Of a DNA stretch of 20,832 nt, positions 1 to 7,793 are shown piece after piece. Position numbers and translations under genes: made by a program. The notes under the pieces were generated by a model. It ran no database searches, had not been told where the DNA came from, and saw only the letters and a program-made list of their open reading frames with translations. Every line of letters begins with the position of its first letter. Within the stretch, counting starts at the first letter, position 1. The stretch is taken from positions 1 to 20,832 of the forward strand of contig JBEPTZ010000077.1 in assembly GCA_041691815.1 (NCBI GenBank), written 5' to 3'. Source of the DNA: 70-18 sp041691815 (GTDB taxonomy: Bacteria > Pseudomonadota > Alphaproteobacteria > Acetobacterales > Acetobacteraceae).

Positions 1-166
1 GATCCGGGACCCCACGGGGGCTGTGCTCCGGCCTGCTCCCGGCGCAGTGCTCCAACTGCCCGTCTCGCGCCCCGTTCACGGCGCGTGGCGGATCGAGTTC
101 GTCGCGGGGGCCCCGGCGGTGTGGCGGGCCCCATCACGCCCTCCACACCCCAGATCAGGGATCCCG
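1..166. other. Non-coding leader upstream of the first permease gene
   Basis: This stretch is GC-rich with no convincing coding potential. An open frame runs through it into the first permease, but the residues it would add (from a GTG at 23) look like low-complexity Pro/Arg/Ala translation. The permease has a proper hydrophobic N-terminus only from the ATG at 167. Short GC palindromes are present (GGGGCCCC near 107-118, GGGATCCC at 158-165). I see no clear promoter or terminator. The upstream neighbour, probably a binding-protein gene, is cut off by the window edge. Confidence 0.5.
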
Positions 167-1111
167 ATGGGCATATATCTGATCAAGCGGCTCGGCGCCT
201 CGCTGCTCACCGCGCTCATCGCATCGATCCTGGTGTTCCTGGTCGTGCGGATGGTGCCGGGAGACGTGGTGGCGCAGATGATGGGGCAGGCCGGCGACGA
301 ACAGGCGGCGAAAGCACTGCGCGAGTTCTTCGGCCTCGATCAGCCGCTCTATGTCCAGTACGTTACCTGGTTGCTGAAGGTGCTGCATGGCGATCTTGGC
401 AGCAGTTGGACGCGTGGCATGCCGGTGACGACGATGGTCGGGCAGGCGTTGCTGGTAACGCTGGAGATCGGCCTGCTCACCTTGTTGATTGCCACCCTGA
501 TCGGCGTGCCGCTCGGCATCCTGGCGGGCATCTATGAGGGGCGGCCGCTCGATACCGCCGTGCAGAGCCTCAACATCCTCGGCCTTTCGGCGCCGGTGTT
601 CTGGGTCGGCCTGATGCTGCTGGTGGCGGTCTCCAGCATTTTCTCCTGGTCGCCGCCGCTGCGCTACATGCCGCCGACCCGTTCGCTCGGCGACAATCTG
701 CAGATTCTCGCCCTGCCGGTGGTGAGCCTCGCCCTGTTGCAGGTTGCCGCCTACAGCCAGTTCGTCCGCCAGAATGTCGTCTCTGCCCTGCGCCAGGAAT
801 ACGTGCGCACCGCCATCGCCAAGGGTGTGCCGGTCCGCATGATTTTCTTCAAGCATATCCTGCGCAATGCGATGATCCCGATCATCACCTTCATGGGCCT
901 CATCCTGATCCAGATCCTCGGCGGCGTGGTGGTGATCGAATCGCTGTTCGCCCTGCCGGGGTTGGGACGGCTGCTGCTGACCTCCATCGAGACCCGCGAC
1001 TACCCGGTGCTGCAGGGGGCGCTGCTGATCGTCGTCGCAACCGCGATGGTGATCAACCTGCTGGTCGACCTCACCTACCGCCTGATCGACCCGCGCGTGC
1101 GCGTTTCGTGA
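167..1111 (+). CDS. ABC transporter permease, DppB/OppB (peptide/nickel) family
   Basis: Inner-membrane permease of a peptide/nickel-type (family-5 binding protein) importer, 314 aa, the usual size for DppB-like proteins. Seen directly: a cytoplasmic start MGIYLIKRLG, a first membrane helix at about residues 9-29, the VRMVPGD segment that follows it in this family, four to five further hydrophobic helices, and the EAA-type ATPase-contact loop at about 211-240 (EYVRTAIAKGVP...). I start it at the ATG at 167, preceded by AGGG, rather than at an upstream GTG (23) that would add 48 unlikely residues. It lies 16 bp before the partner permease and is probably co-transcribed with it. The substrate cannot be read from the sequence. 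The binding protein and ATPases are not adjacent within the window. Confidence 0.93.
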   Translation: MGIYLIKRLGASLLTALIASILVFLVVRMVPGDVVAQMMGQAGDEQAAKALREFFGLDQPLYVQYVTWLLKVLHGDLGSSWTRGMPVTTMVGQALLVTLEIGLLTLLIATLIGVPLGILAGIYEGRPLDTAVQSLNILGLSAPVFWVGLMLLVAVSSIFSWSPPLRYMPPTRSLGDNLQILALPVVSLALLQVAAYSQFVRQNVVSALRQEYVRTAIAKGVPVRMIFFKHILRNAMIPIITFMGLILIQILGGVVVIESLFALPGLGRLLLTSIETRDYPVLQGALLIVVATAMVINLLVDLTYRLIDPRVRVS

Positions 1112-1127
1112 CGCGGAGCACCGCCGC

Positions 1128-2009
1128 ATGACCGACCTGCCGATTTCCCCGCACGTTGCCGCGGCGCCGCCGCAGCGCCCGCCGCGGGTCAACCCGTTGT
1201 TGCGCATGGCCCGCCGCGAGCCGGGGTTGCTGCTGGGGCTGATCCTGCTCGGCGCCATCATCCTGATCGCGCTGTTCCCCTGGGTTCTGGCGCATGCCTC
1301 GCCTTACGCGGTTGACGTGAAGGCGGCGTTGAAGCCGCCTTCCGCCGCGCACTGGTTCGGCACCGACGATACCGGCCGCGATGTGTTCGCCCGGGTCATC
1401 CACGGTACCCGCGTTACGCTGTCGATCTGTGGCGGTTCGCTGCTGATCTCGGCGGCCATCGGCGGTATCCTCGGGCTGGTCTCGGGCTTCGTCGGCGGCT
1501 GGGCAGACCAGACGCTCGGGCGGTTTGTCGACGTGCTGCTGAGTTTCCCGCCGATCATCCTCGGCGTCATCATCACCGGCGTGCTCGGCTCGGCGACGGT
1601 GAACCTGATCCTGGCCCTGTCGATCGTCTATATGCCGGTTTTCTTCCGCATTGCACGGGCCGGAACGCTCGGGGAGAAGGAAAAAACCTATGTCGAGGCG
1701 GCGCGTTCGATCGGCATCAGCGAGTTCGCCATCCTTCGTCGGCATGTAACCCGCAACGTCATGCCGCTGATCCTCACGCAGTATATGATCCTGTTTCCGC
1801 TGATTTTGCAGATCGAGGCGGCACTCGGCTTCCTCGGCCTCGGCGTGCAGCCGCCGACACCCGACTGGGGCGCGATACTTGAGCAGGGGAAAAACTACAT
1901 CCTCTATGCCCCGTGGATGTCGGTGTTCCCCGGTCTGGCAGTGCTGACCGCGGCATTGTCGCTGATGCTGGTCGGGCTGGCGCTGCAGAAGCGCATCGAC
2001 CAGCGGTGA
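1128..2009 (+). CDS. ABC transporter permease, DppC/OppC (peptide/nickel) family
   Basis: Second inner-membrane permease of the same importer, 293 aa. Seen: a long polar N-terminal tail (1-32), a first helix at about 33-54, the DppC-type periplasmic signature HWFGTDDTGRDVFARV at about 75-90, further helices, the EAA loop at about 187-214 (YVEAARSIGISEF) and the late family motif LGFLGLGVQPPTPDWG. A GGAG ribosome site sits about 9 nt before the ATG. It is the last gene of its transcription unit: the next gene is convergent on the opposite strand, so no ATPase genes of the DppD/DppF type follow. The ATPases must be upstream of the window or supplied by another locus, such as the DppDF pair at 9445-11389; that sharing is inference. 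Confidence 0.93.
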   Translation: MTDLPISPHVAAAPPQRPPRVNPLLRMARREPGLLLGLILLGAIILIALFPWVLAHASPYAVDVKAALKPPSAAHWFGTDDTGRDVFARVIHGTRVTLSICGGSLLISAAIGGILGLVSGFVGGWADQTLGRFVDVLLSFPPIILGVIITGVLGSATVNLILALSIVYMPVFFRIARAGTLGEKEKTYVEAARSIGISEFAILRRHVTRNVMPLILTQYMILFPLILQIEAALGFLGLGVQPPTPDWGAILEQGKNYILYAPWMSVFPGLAVLTAALSLMLVGLALQKRIDQR

Positions 2010-2065
2010 GAGCGCGGATATCAATCGGCACCGAATTCCCGCCCGGTATCGGCGCATAGCCGCAC

Positions 2066-2094
2066 CGCGGCGGAGATCACCGCGCCTCGCCGCG
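2066..2094. terminator. Weak hairpin between convergent operons
   Basis: In the 122-bp gap (2010-2131) between the end of the DppC-like gene and the end of the convergent dehydratase-like gene, CGCGGCG(G)AG at 2066-2075 can pair with CTCGCCGCG at 2086-2094. This gives about 9 bp with one bulged G and a 10-nt loop. No U-tract follows on either strand, so it could at best assist termination. An 11-bp palindrome, ATCGGgCCGAT, lies at 2113-2123 in the same gap. Confidence 0.3.
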
Positions 2095-2131
2095 CCAGTC
2101 CGCAACTGTCCTATCGGGCCGATCGACGGCT

Positions 2132-3307
2132 TCAGTTCTTCGGTGGCCGGGCGCGTACCGCCGTTTCGTTGATGTCGATCCCCCAGCCGGGTGAGGTCGG
2201 CAGCACGAGTTCGCCATTCTCGATCACCGGGGCGGCGGTGTAGAATTCATCGCGCCATGGAACGCCGTCAATGTCGATCTCCATGCTGTGCAGATTGGGC
2301 ACGCTGGCGCAGAAATGCGCACTCTGCATGGTGCAGAGATGGCCGTAGAAATTATGCGGCGCCACGTTGATTTCGTGCGCGTCGGCCATTGATGCGATTT
2401 TCAGCGCCTCGGCGAGGCCGTTCCAGGGCACGTCGATGATCGCCACGTCCATCGCGTAGGCGTCGAAGAACGGACGGAAATCGCGCCGGGCGCAGAGGGT
2501 TTCGCAGGAGGCGATGGAGCACGGGGCGCGGCTGCGGATCTGGGCGAGCGCCGGGGCGTCGAAGGTGTCGAGTTCGAGCCAGGTGAGGTTGTACGGCGCC
2601 ACCGCGTCGGCCATGCGCAGAAAGCCGTCGGTCTTGAAGTGGAAGTTGATGTCGAGCATCAGGCCGATGGCGTTGCCGGCGCCGGCGCGCAGTGCCGCGA
2701 GGGTGTCGCGGGTGGCCTGGAGCATGTCGTTGTTCCAGTTGAGCGCCGGCCAACCTGGGGTGCGGCCGAAGCCGGGGTTGAACGGCACCAGCCTGCCATC
2801 GGTGAACGGGATGATGTTGGTTTTCATCGCCCGGAAGCCGCGGTTCTTGATCTCTTCGCCGTGGCGGGCGAGGTCGTCGTAGGTGTTGAGGGCGGGGACG
2901 GCCATGATGTCGGCGTTGCGCACGCGATAGGTGCCGGTGTGTGACCAGTACAGCGGGATGCGGTCGCGCACCGGACCGCCGAACAACGCGTAGACCGGGA
3001 TGCCGAGGTCTTTGGCCTTCGCGTCGAGCAGGGCGTTTTCGATCGCCGCGATGGCCTGGTGGGTGACGCCGCCCTGGCTCTGGCGGGTGTAGACGTGCAG
3101 CATGGAGACGACGCGCTCGTAGGGGCGCGGGTCCTGGCCGATGACCAGCGGGGCGAGTTTTTCGATCACCTCGGACAGGCCGTGGCTGCCGAAGCTCTCA
3201 TTGTATTCCGACCATCCGGTGATGCCGGTGTCGGTGACCAGCTTCAGGAACGAGAAGCTGCGCCAGCCGGCATCGGCGCGCAGGGTTTCGAGCGAGGCGA
3301 TTTTCAT
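2132..3307 (-). CDS. Enolase-superfamily enzyme, mandelate racemase/sugar-acid dehydratase-like
   Basis: Cytoplasmic, 391 aa, normal length for the mandelate racemase/muconate lactonizing enzyme group. Seen: an N-terminal capping domain (about 1-120) then a barrel with metal ligands D219 (LMLDIN), E245 (WLELD) and E269 (SCETL), spaced 26 and 24 residues apart as in the family. A His-Asp dyad is suggested by D292 (IIDVPWNG) and H318 (APHNFYG). The second-strand motif is K162-T-N164 rather than the full KxK. Such enzymes abstract a proton alpha to a carboxylate; in a sugar-uptake and oxidation context the likely role is dehydration of an aldonic or uronic acid to a 2-keto-3-deoxy acid. The substrate is not determinable. 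A GGAG site lies 6 nt before the ATG. It is the last gene of a leftward operon, 26 bp after the small subunit gene. Racemase or lactonase activity is possible. Confidence 0.88.
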   Translation of the reverse strand: MKIASLETLRADAGWRSFSFLKLVTDTGITGWSEYNESFGSHGLSEVIEKLAPLVIGQDPRPYERVVSMLHVYTRQSQGGVTHQAIAAIENALLDAKAKDLGIPVYALFGGPVRDRIPLYWSHTGTYRVRNADIMAVPALNTYDDLARHGEEIKNRGFRAMKTNIIPFTDGRLVPFNPGFGRTPGWPALNWNNDMLQATRDTLAALRAGAGNAIGLMLDINFHFKTDGFLRMADAVAPYNLTWLELDTFDAPALAQIRSRAPCSIASCETLCARRDFRPFFDAYAMDVAIIDVPWNGLAEALKIASMADAHEINVAPHNFYGHLCTMQSAHFCASVPNLHSMEIDIDGVPWRDEFYTAAPVIENGELVLPTSPGWGIDINETAVRARPPKN

Positions 3308-3333
3308 GGAGTCTCCGATGGGTGGCGGTGTGG

Positions 3334-3789
3334 TCAGCCGGGGTCGCGCCAGAGTTTCGCGCGGGCGCGGACCGGGTCGAGCAACGACCAGTCGCCTTGC
3401 TCCAGCGTGTGGCCTTGCGGGAAGGGCGGGCGCGGCTCCAGGTCGAGCGCGCGCATGACGCGGTCGTCGCGGTAGTAGCAGAGCAGCAGCACGCGATGCA
3501 GGGTGGCGGTGGCATCGCTGGGGGTGGCGTTGAAGGTGGCCGCGACCTCGGCGCGGCGGGGTTCGGGCAGGGCGGCGAAGGGGCCGCCGGCGAGGGTGGC
3601 GAGGGCGGCGAGGGCGGTGGCGACATCGGCGGTGTCGCGGCCGAGGCTGGCGAGCAGGGTGGCGAAGATCAGGTCGTCGTCGGCGCCGGGGACGCGGTAT
3701 TCGGCGCTGGGCGGGATCAGGGCGCCGGCCAGGGCGCGCAGGTCGCGGGTCTCGGCTTCGGAGAGTGCGTCGGGGTGCTGCATTGTCAT
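3334..3789 (-). CDS. Small partner subunit of GMC dehydrogenase (gluconate 2-dehydrogenase subunit 3-like)
   Basis: About 151 aa. The N-terminal pattern LSEAETRDLRALAGALIPP followed by a helical, Ala-rich body and a C-terminal RPPFPQGHTLEQGDWSLLDPVRARAKLWRDPG resembles the small subunit 3 family of membrane-bound gluconate 2-dehydrogenases, and the position directly after a GMC gene supports it. Known members stabilise or help export the flavoprotein and usually carry a Tat signal. None is visible here. The start is uncertain: TTG at 3795, ATG at 3789 and ATG at 3783 are all in frame. I chose the ATG at 3789 because it forms a TGAGCATG junction with the upstream stop codon, suggesting translational coupling. 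No strong Shine-Dalgarno is visible. The family call is from pattern recognition and moderate. Confidence 0.68.
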   Translation of the reverse strand: MTMQHPDALSEAETRDLRALAGALIPPSAEYRVPGADDDLIFATLLASLGRDTADVATALAALATLAGGPFAALPEPRRAEVAATFNATPSDATATLHRVLLLCYYRDDRVMRALDLEPRPPFPQGHTLEQGDWSLLDPVRARAKLWRDPG

Positions 3790-3791
3790 GC

Positions 3792-5390
3792 TCAATCGAA
3801 CAGGGTTGCCAGGCGCTGCTTGATGCTGTCGGCGATGTAGAGCGCCAGCGCCTGGAGGGTGGAGGTAGGGTTCACGCCGCCGGCGGTGACGAAGATGCTG
3901 CCGTCGACGATGAACAGGTTGCGCACGTCGTGGCTGCGGCCCCAGGGGTTGACCACCGAGCGCTCGGGGTCGTGGCCCATCCGGGCGGTGCCGAGCAGGT
4001 GCCAGCCGCCGAGCGCCAGCGGGCTTTCGCCGCCGATGTCCGTGGCGCCGGCGGCGGCCAGGATCTCTTTGCCGCGGGCGGTGCCGTGGGCCAGCATCTT
4101 CAGGCTGTTGTCGCTCAGGGTGTAGTCGATTTTCGGCGCGGGGATGCCGTGGCTGTCTTTCAGGTCCGGGTCGAGGGTGACGCGGTTATGCGGCTCGGGC
4201 AGGTCCTCGCAGATGGCGGACATGCCGATGCGGTGGTTCAGCAATTTCCGGTAGACGCGGTGATGGTCCGCACCCCAGGGCAGGCGGCCGGCGGCGGCGC
4301 TGCTGATCGCCTCGCTGATCGCGCCGGTGCCGCGGCTGAGCTGGTAGGTGTAGCCGCGGAGGAAGCCGCGGGTGCGGTCGGTTTCGTAGAATTCCTGACT
4401 CCACAGGCAGAGCGGCGGGCCGTGGTTGCCGTCGAGCGGGGTGTCGACGTACCCGTAGATGTGCGCGTAGGGGTGGAACATCAGGTTGCGGCCGAGCTGG
4501 CCGCTGGAATTGGCCAGGCCGTTGGGGAAGCGGCCGGAGGCGGAGTTGAGCAGCAGGCGCGGGGTGCCGACGCCGTTGGCGGCGACGATGACCATTTCGG
4601 CGGGCTGGAACTGCTCGACGCCGTTGGCATCGTAGTAGACGGCGCCGGCGGCCATGCCATCGGCGCGGGTGGTGATCTCGCGCACCCGGCAGTTGGTGCG
4701 CAGTTCGACGCCGGCGCGGATGGCGGCCGGCCAGTAGGTGATGTCGGTGCTGGCCTTGGCGCCCTGGGCGCAGCCGTACATGCAGTGGGCGAGGTTGATG
4801 CAGGGGGCGCGGCCTTGGTACTCGGTGGTCGCCAGCGTGGTGTCGGACGGCCACCAGTGCCAGCCGAGGGTGTTCATCGCCTGGCCGAGGCGGGTGCCGG
4901 ATTTGCCCAGCGGGAGAGGCGGCATCGGCGGCTGTTTGGGCGGGTAGGCCGGGTCGCCGGCGAGGCCGGAGACGCCCATCATGCGGTCGTTTTCGGCGAA
5001 GAAGGGTTCCAGCGTGGGGTAGTCGAGCGGCCAGTCATCGGCGACGCCATCCAGCGTGCGGACGCGGAAATCCGAAGGGTGCAGGCGCGGAAAATGGCCG
5101 GCGTAGAGGATGGTGCTGCCGCCGACGGCGTTGAAGTTCACCACCTTGATCGGTGAGGCGGCGTCGTTGATCGGGTAATCGGCGGGCAGGCCGCGGCGGT
5201 TGGGGCTGATCGCGAAGTCGTCGAACTGCCGTGCCTCCCAGTCGCGCCTGGTGCTGGGGTATTGGGCGGGGTTCATCCAGCCGCCCTGCTCGAGGCAGAC
5301 GATGCGCATGCGGGTGTCGGCCAGGCTCCAGGCCACCGCGGCGCCGGATGCACCGGCGCCGATGATGAGAACGTCAACCGTGTCCAGCAC
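3792..5390 (-). CDS. GMC-family FAD oxidoreductase (gluconate 2-dehydrogenase/glucose dehydrogenase type)
   Basis: Flavin-dependent alcohol or sugar dehydrogenase, 532 aa. Seen: an N-terminal FAD-binding Rossmann motif GAGASG at residues 11-16, an acidic E near the end of beta-2 (CLEQGGW), the mid-domain AANGVGTPRLLL segment, and the C-terminal GMC block with H464 (WHLLGTARMG) and N507 (GVNPTST). The 43-residue spacing equals that of the catalytic His/His pair of glucose oxidase. I start it at a GTG (5390) preceded by GGGGGAAGGG, an excellent ribosome site. The open frame continues 108 codons further but only as antisense of the divergent binding-protein gene. No signal peptide or Tat motif precedes the FAD fold, so the enzyme appears cytoplasmic unless exported by a partner. 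First gene of the leftward operon; probably oxidises the sugar imported by the divergent transporter (inference). Confidence 0.92.
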   Translation of the reverse strand: MLDTVDVLIIGAGASGAAVAWSLADTRMRIVCLEQGGWMNPAQYPSTRRDWEARQFDDFAISPNRRGLPADYPINDAASPIKVVNFNAVGGSTILYAGHFPRLHPSDFRVRTLDGVADDWPLDYPTLEPFFAENDRMMGVSGLAGDPAYPPKQPPMPPLPLGKSGTRLGQAMNTLGWHWWPSDTTLATTEYQGRAPCINLAHCMYGCAQGAKASTDITYWPAAIRAGVELRTNCRVREITTRADGMAAGAVYYDANGVEQFQPAEMVIVAANGVGTPRLLLNSASGRFPNGLANSSGQLGRNLMFHPYAHIYGYVDTPLDGNHGPPLCLWSQEFYETDRTRGFLRGYTYQLSRGTGAISEAISSAAAGRLPWGADHHRVYRKLLNHRIGMSAICEDLPEPHNRVTLDPDLKDSHGIPAPKIDYTLSDNSLKMLAHGTARGKEILAAAGATDIGGESPLALGGWHLLGTARMGHDPERSVVNPWGRSHDVRNLFIVDGSIFVTAGGVNPTSTLQALALYIADSIKQRLATLFD

Positions 5391-5417
5391 TTTTCTGCCC
5401 TTCCCCCGTGGCGGCCG

Positions 5418-5446
5418 TTGCACGCCAATTCCATATTCTATAGAAT
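5418..5446 (+). promoter_or_regulatory. Predicted promoter of the sugar-transport operon
   Basis: TTGCAC (5418-5423), 17-bp spacer, TAGAAT (5441-5446): a close match to a housekeeping sigma promoter, facing the binding-protein gene that starts at 5497. The -10 lies inside the palindrome at 5434-5447, so a protein bound there would block RNA polymerase. Confidence 0.6.
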
Positions 5447-5447
5447 A
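5434..5447. promoter_or_regulatory. Perfect 14-bp palindrome, candidate operator for the GntR regulator
   Basis: TATTCTATAGAATA is identical to its reverse complement. It is an AT-rich island in very GC-rich DNA and is flanked by two copies of AATTCCA in direct orientation (5427-5433, 5447-5453). It covers the -10 elements of both divergent promoters. GntR-family regulators bind short palindromes of this size, and the only regulator in this module is the GntR/FCD protein at 8652-9365. The pairing of regulator and site is inference. Confidence 0.65.
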
Positions 5448-5465
5448 ATTCCACGGCGTCGCCAA
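5437..5465 (-). promoter_or_regulatory. Predicted promoter of the GMC oxidoreductase operon
   Basis: On the minus strand, TTGGCG (5465-5460), 17-bp spacer, TATAGA (5442-5437), reading toward the GTG at 5390. It overlaps the divergent promoter through the shared palindrome, so both operons could be controlled by one bound repressor. Confidence 0.5.
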
Positions 5466-5496
5466 GATGCCGCTGCGATCTTGAAGGGGAAACACC

Positions 5497-6861
5497 GTGT
5501 CAGAGAAATTCGGCACCACGTCGCCATTGTCACGCCGCGCCTTGGTCGGCGGCATGGCAGCGATCGCCGCCAGCAGCTTGCCGGGCCGCAGCCACGCCGC
5601 GGCGGCGGATGGCGGTGGGCTTGGCACCGCGGAGGCGCCGGTCAGCATCCGCATGATCGCCAACGACGCCTTCGCCAAGCTGTGGCAGACCGTGCTGGTG
5701 CCGGAGTTCAACAAGCACTACCCGCATATCAAGGTCACCATCGACGGCGTTCCGTACGCCCAGCAACTGACCAAGACGCTGCTCGACCTGACCGGCGCCA
5801 ACCCGAGCTATGATGCGATCTGCACCGATGATCCGTGGACGCCGCAACTGGCCGACGCCGGCACCCTGCTCGACGTCAGGAAGGACGCGGCGGCCTGGAC
5901 CGATCCGGCGTTCGACTGGAACGACTTCTACAAGGCGCCGTTGGCAGCATCGGAATGGAAAGGCGTGCAATATGGCGTGCCGATCCGCTCCAACATGCTG
6001 TTGATGTTCTATAATCGCCGCCATTATCGCAAGGCCGGGCTGGCCGATCCGACGCCGCAATTGACCTGGGCGCAGTTCATGGCGCAGGCGCCGAAGCTGG
6101 TGCAGGACCTGAACGGCGACGGCAAGATCAACGCCTGGGCGATCGACACCTATTTCGCGCGCGATCAGCTTACGCCGACCATCTGGCAGGCGATCCTGAA
6201 TGCGTCGGGCGGCAAGCTGCTTGATGGCGAGAACAAGGCGGCGTTCAACACCAAGGTGGGCGTCGACACGCTGCAGACCTTCGTGGATCTGCTGAAATAC
6301 GCCCCGCCTGGCGCCAAGAGCCACATCTTCAACGAGGAACTGCAGGCCTTCCGGCAGAACCAGCTGGCCAACATGTTCATGTGGGGCAGCGTGTTCCGCG
6401 GCGTCGCGATTGATCCGAAGACCACGACGCTGAAGGAGGAGGATGTCGGCATCCAGGTGATGCCGGTGGGCAGCAAGAGTGCCGGCACGCATCGCGGCAT
6501 CTGGTGTGGCGTGGTCAGCAAGCGGACCAAATATCCCGCTGCCGCTTGGCGGTTCGTGCAGTGGATCAGTTCCAAAGAAGGCGAGCGCTTCGCCTCCAGC
6601 AACATCGGCAGCTTCCCGGCGCGGCGCTCGACTATCACCGGCACGCCGTCCAGCCCCTGGCTGAAACCGGTGTTCGCCGCCCTGGGCCAGGCCTACGAGG
6701 TTGCCGAGGCCGGGCAGATGTGGCGGCCGCGCCTCGCCAAGTCGGATGCCGTGCAGCAGGTGCTGGCCGACGAGGTCGCGTTGGCGACATCGGGCGATCA
6801 CACGCCGCAGGAAGCGCTGAAGCGTGCGGCCGACCGGATCGACCGGATGCGGCTCAAGTGA
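5497..6861 (+). CDS. Extracellular sugar-binding protein of an ABC importer (family 1), Tat-type signal
   Basis: Periplasmic solute-binding protein, 454 aa, in the size range of family-1 (maltose/glycerol-3-phosphate type) proteins. Seen: a signal peptide with a twin-arginine motif S12-R13-R14-A-L-V, a hydrophobic Ala/Gly stretch and a probable cleavage after SHA at about residue 34. The mature part has WKGVQYGVPIRSNMLLMFYNRRHYRKAGL, typical of this family, and DLNGDGKINAWAID, a loop common in such proteins. The GTG start at 5497 has AAGGGGA 6 nt upstream. It is the first gene of a four-gene run: its stop overlaps the next permease start (GTGA). The association with a sugar oxidoreductase and a dehydratase-like enzyme suggests a carbohydrate or sugar-acid substrate. 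Confidence 0.92.
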   Translation: MSEKFGTTSPLSRRALVGGMAAIAASSLPGRSHAAAADGGGLGTAEAPVSIRMIANDAFAKLWQTVLVPEFNKHYPHIKVTIDGVPYAQQLTKTLLDLTGANPSYDAICTDDPWTPQLADAGTLLDVRKDAAAWTDPAFDWNDFYKAPLAASEWKGVQYGVPIRSNMLLMFYNRRHYRKAGLADPTPQLTWAQFMAQAPKLVQDLNGDGKINAWAIDTYFARDQLTPTIWQAILNASGGKLLDGENKAAFNTKVGVDTLQTFVDLLKYAPPGAKSHIFNEELQAFRQNQLANMFMWGSVFRGVAIDPKTTTLKEEDVGIQVMPVGSKSAGTHRGIWCGVVSKRTKYPAAAWRFVQWISSKEGERFASSNIGSFPARRSTITGTPSSPWLKPVFAALGQAYEVAEAGQMWRPRLAKSDAVQQVLADEVALATSGDHTPQEALKRAADRIDRMRLK

Positions 6862-7793
6862 GCCTGGGCGCCCTCGCAGGCGGTACGGCGCGGCGATCCG
6901 CGCTGTCCCGCCGCTGGGCGCGGCTCGCCGACATGATCAATCGCTGGGGCTTCATGGCGCCGGCGTTCATTCTGCTCGCCGCCGTCCTGGCCTACCCGAT
7001 CCTGTACACGGTCGAGATCAGCTTCTCAGAGCTTGATCTCGCCACCTTCCAGCCCAGCGACTGGGTCGGCTGGGACAACTATCTCGGCGTCCTCACCGAT
7101 GACCGATTCTGGAATTCGCTGAAGGTGACGGGAATCTACCTGATCTTCGCGATGCCGCTGCAGATGGTGCTCGGCTTCGTCATCGCGTTCCTGATCAACG
7201 CGCAGTGGCGCGGCGGTGGGGTGGTGCGGGCGTTGTTCCTGATCCCGATGGTGGTGGCCCCGATCGTGGCCGGCGGGTTGTGGCGCATGATCCTCGATCC
7301 GATCTGGGGTATCTCCAACTACCTGCTCGGCCTGGTCGGCATCGGGCCGCTCGACTGGTTCGGCAATCCGACCCTGGCGATGGCGGCGATCGTGATCATC
7401 GACACCTGGCGCTGGACGCCGTTCGTGACGCTGATCGCCACCGCGGCCCTGCTGTCGTTGCCGAAAGACGTGTTCGAGGCAGCCGAGATCGACGGCGCCA
7501 ACTGGTGGGTGCAACTGCGGGCCATCACCCTGCCGCTGCTCGCTCCGGTGATCGCGGCGATCTTCGTGGTGCGCTGGCTGGGTGCGGTGAAGATGTTCGA
7601 CATCGTGCTGGCCTCGACGGTTGGCGGGCCGGGCTGGTCGACCAACGTGGTCAACCTGTTCATCTACCAGGAGGCGTTCGGCAGCATGCGATTCGCGGAA
7701 TCCGCTGCGATGTCGGTGATCGTGCTGATCATCACGATGGCATTGACGGCGATGTTCCTCGTCGGCACGCGCACGTTGGAGAAGCGGTTTTGA
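6858..7793 (+). CDS. ABC sugar transporter permease, MalF/UgpA type
   Basis: Inner-membrane permease, 311 aa. Seen: a basic cytoplasmic N-terminus (1-30), a first helix WGFMAPAFILLAAVLAYPILYTV at about 30-52, further helices, and the EAA loop EAAEIDGANWWVQLRAITLPLLAP at about 207-230, which has the conserved Gly and the LP ending. The GTG start overlaps the binding-protein stop by 3 nt within GTGA, indicating translational coupling. An ATG further in (codon 26, MINRWGF) is a possible alternative. Works with the MalG-type permease that overlaps its 3' end. No ATPase follows in the operon. Confidence 0.92.
   Translation: MSLGALAGGTARRSALSRRWARLADMINRWGFMAPAFILLAAVLAYPILYTVEISFSELDLATFQPSDWVGWDNYLGVLTDDRFWNSLKVTGIYLIFAMPLQMVLGFVIAFLINAQWRGGGVVRALFLIPMVVAPIVAGGLWRMILDPIWGISNYLLGLVGIGPLDWFGNPTLAMAAIVIIDTWRWTPFVTLIATAALLSLPKDVFEAAEIDGANWWVQLRAITLPLLAPVIAAIFVVRWLGAVKMFDIVLASTVGGPGWSTNVVNLFIYQEAFGSMRFAESAAMSVIVLIITMALTAMFLVGTRTLEKRF

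Noticed and set aside
155..2105. Long minus-strand open frames (155-1261 and 1071-2105) opposite the two first permeases
   Set aside because: Their translations are His/Gln/Arg/Asp-rich without any family motif, the usual shadow of a high-GC membrane protein gene on the other strand. The plus-strand frames have clear permease signatures.
3765..5156. 463-residue plus-strand frame opposite the GMC oxidoreductase
   Set aside because: Gly/Val/Ala/Asp-rich shadow translation with no recognisable domain. The minus strand carries an intact FAD motif and GMC C-terminal block with correct His/Asn spacing.
5391..5714. N-terminal extension of the GMC oxidoreductase up to 5714
   Set aside because: The extra 108 codons run antisense to the signal peptide of the binding-protein gene and across the divergent promoters. 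A GTG at 5390 with a strong ribosome site directly precedes the FAD-binding motif.
5497..6861. DLNGDGKINAW in the sugar-binding protein as a functional EF-hand
   Set aside because: This type of loop is common in family-1 binding proteins and one isolated loop does not show calcium signalling.
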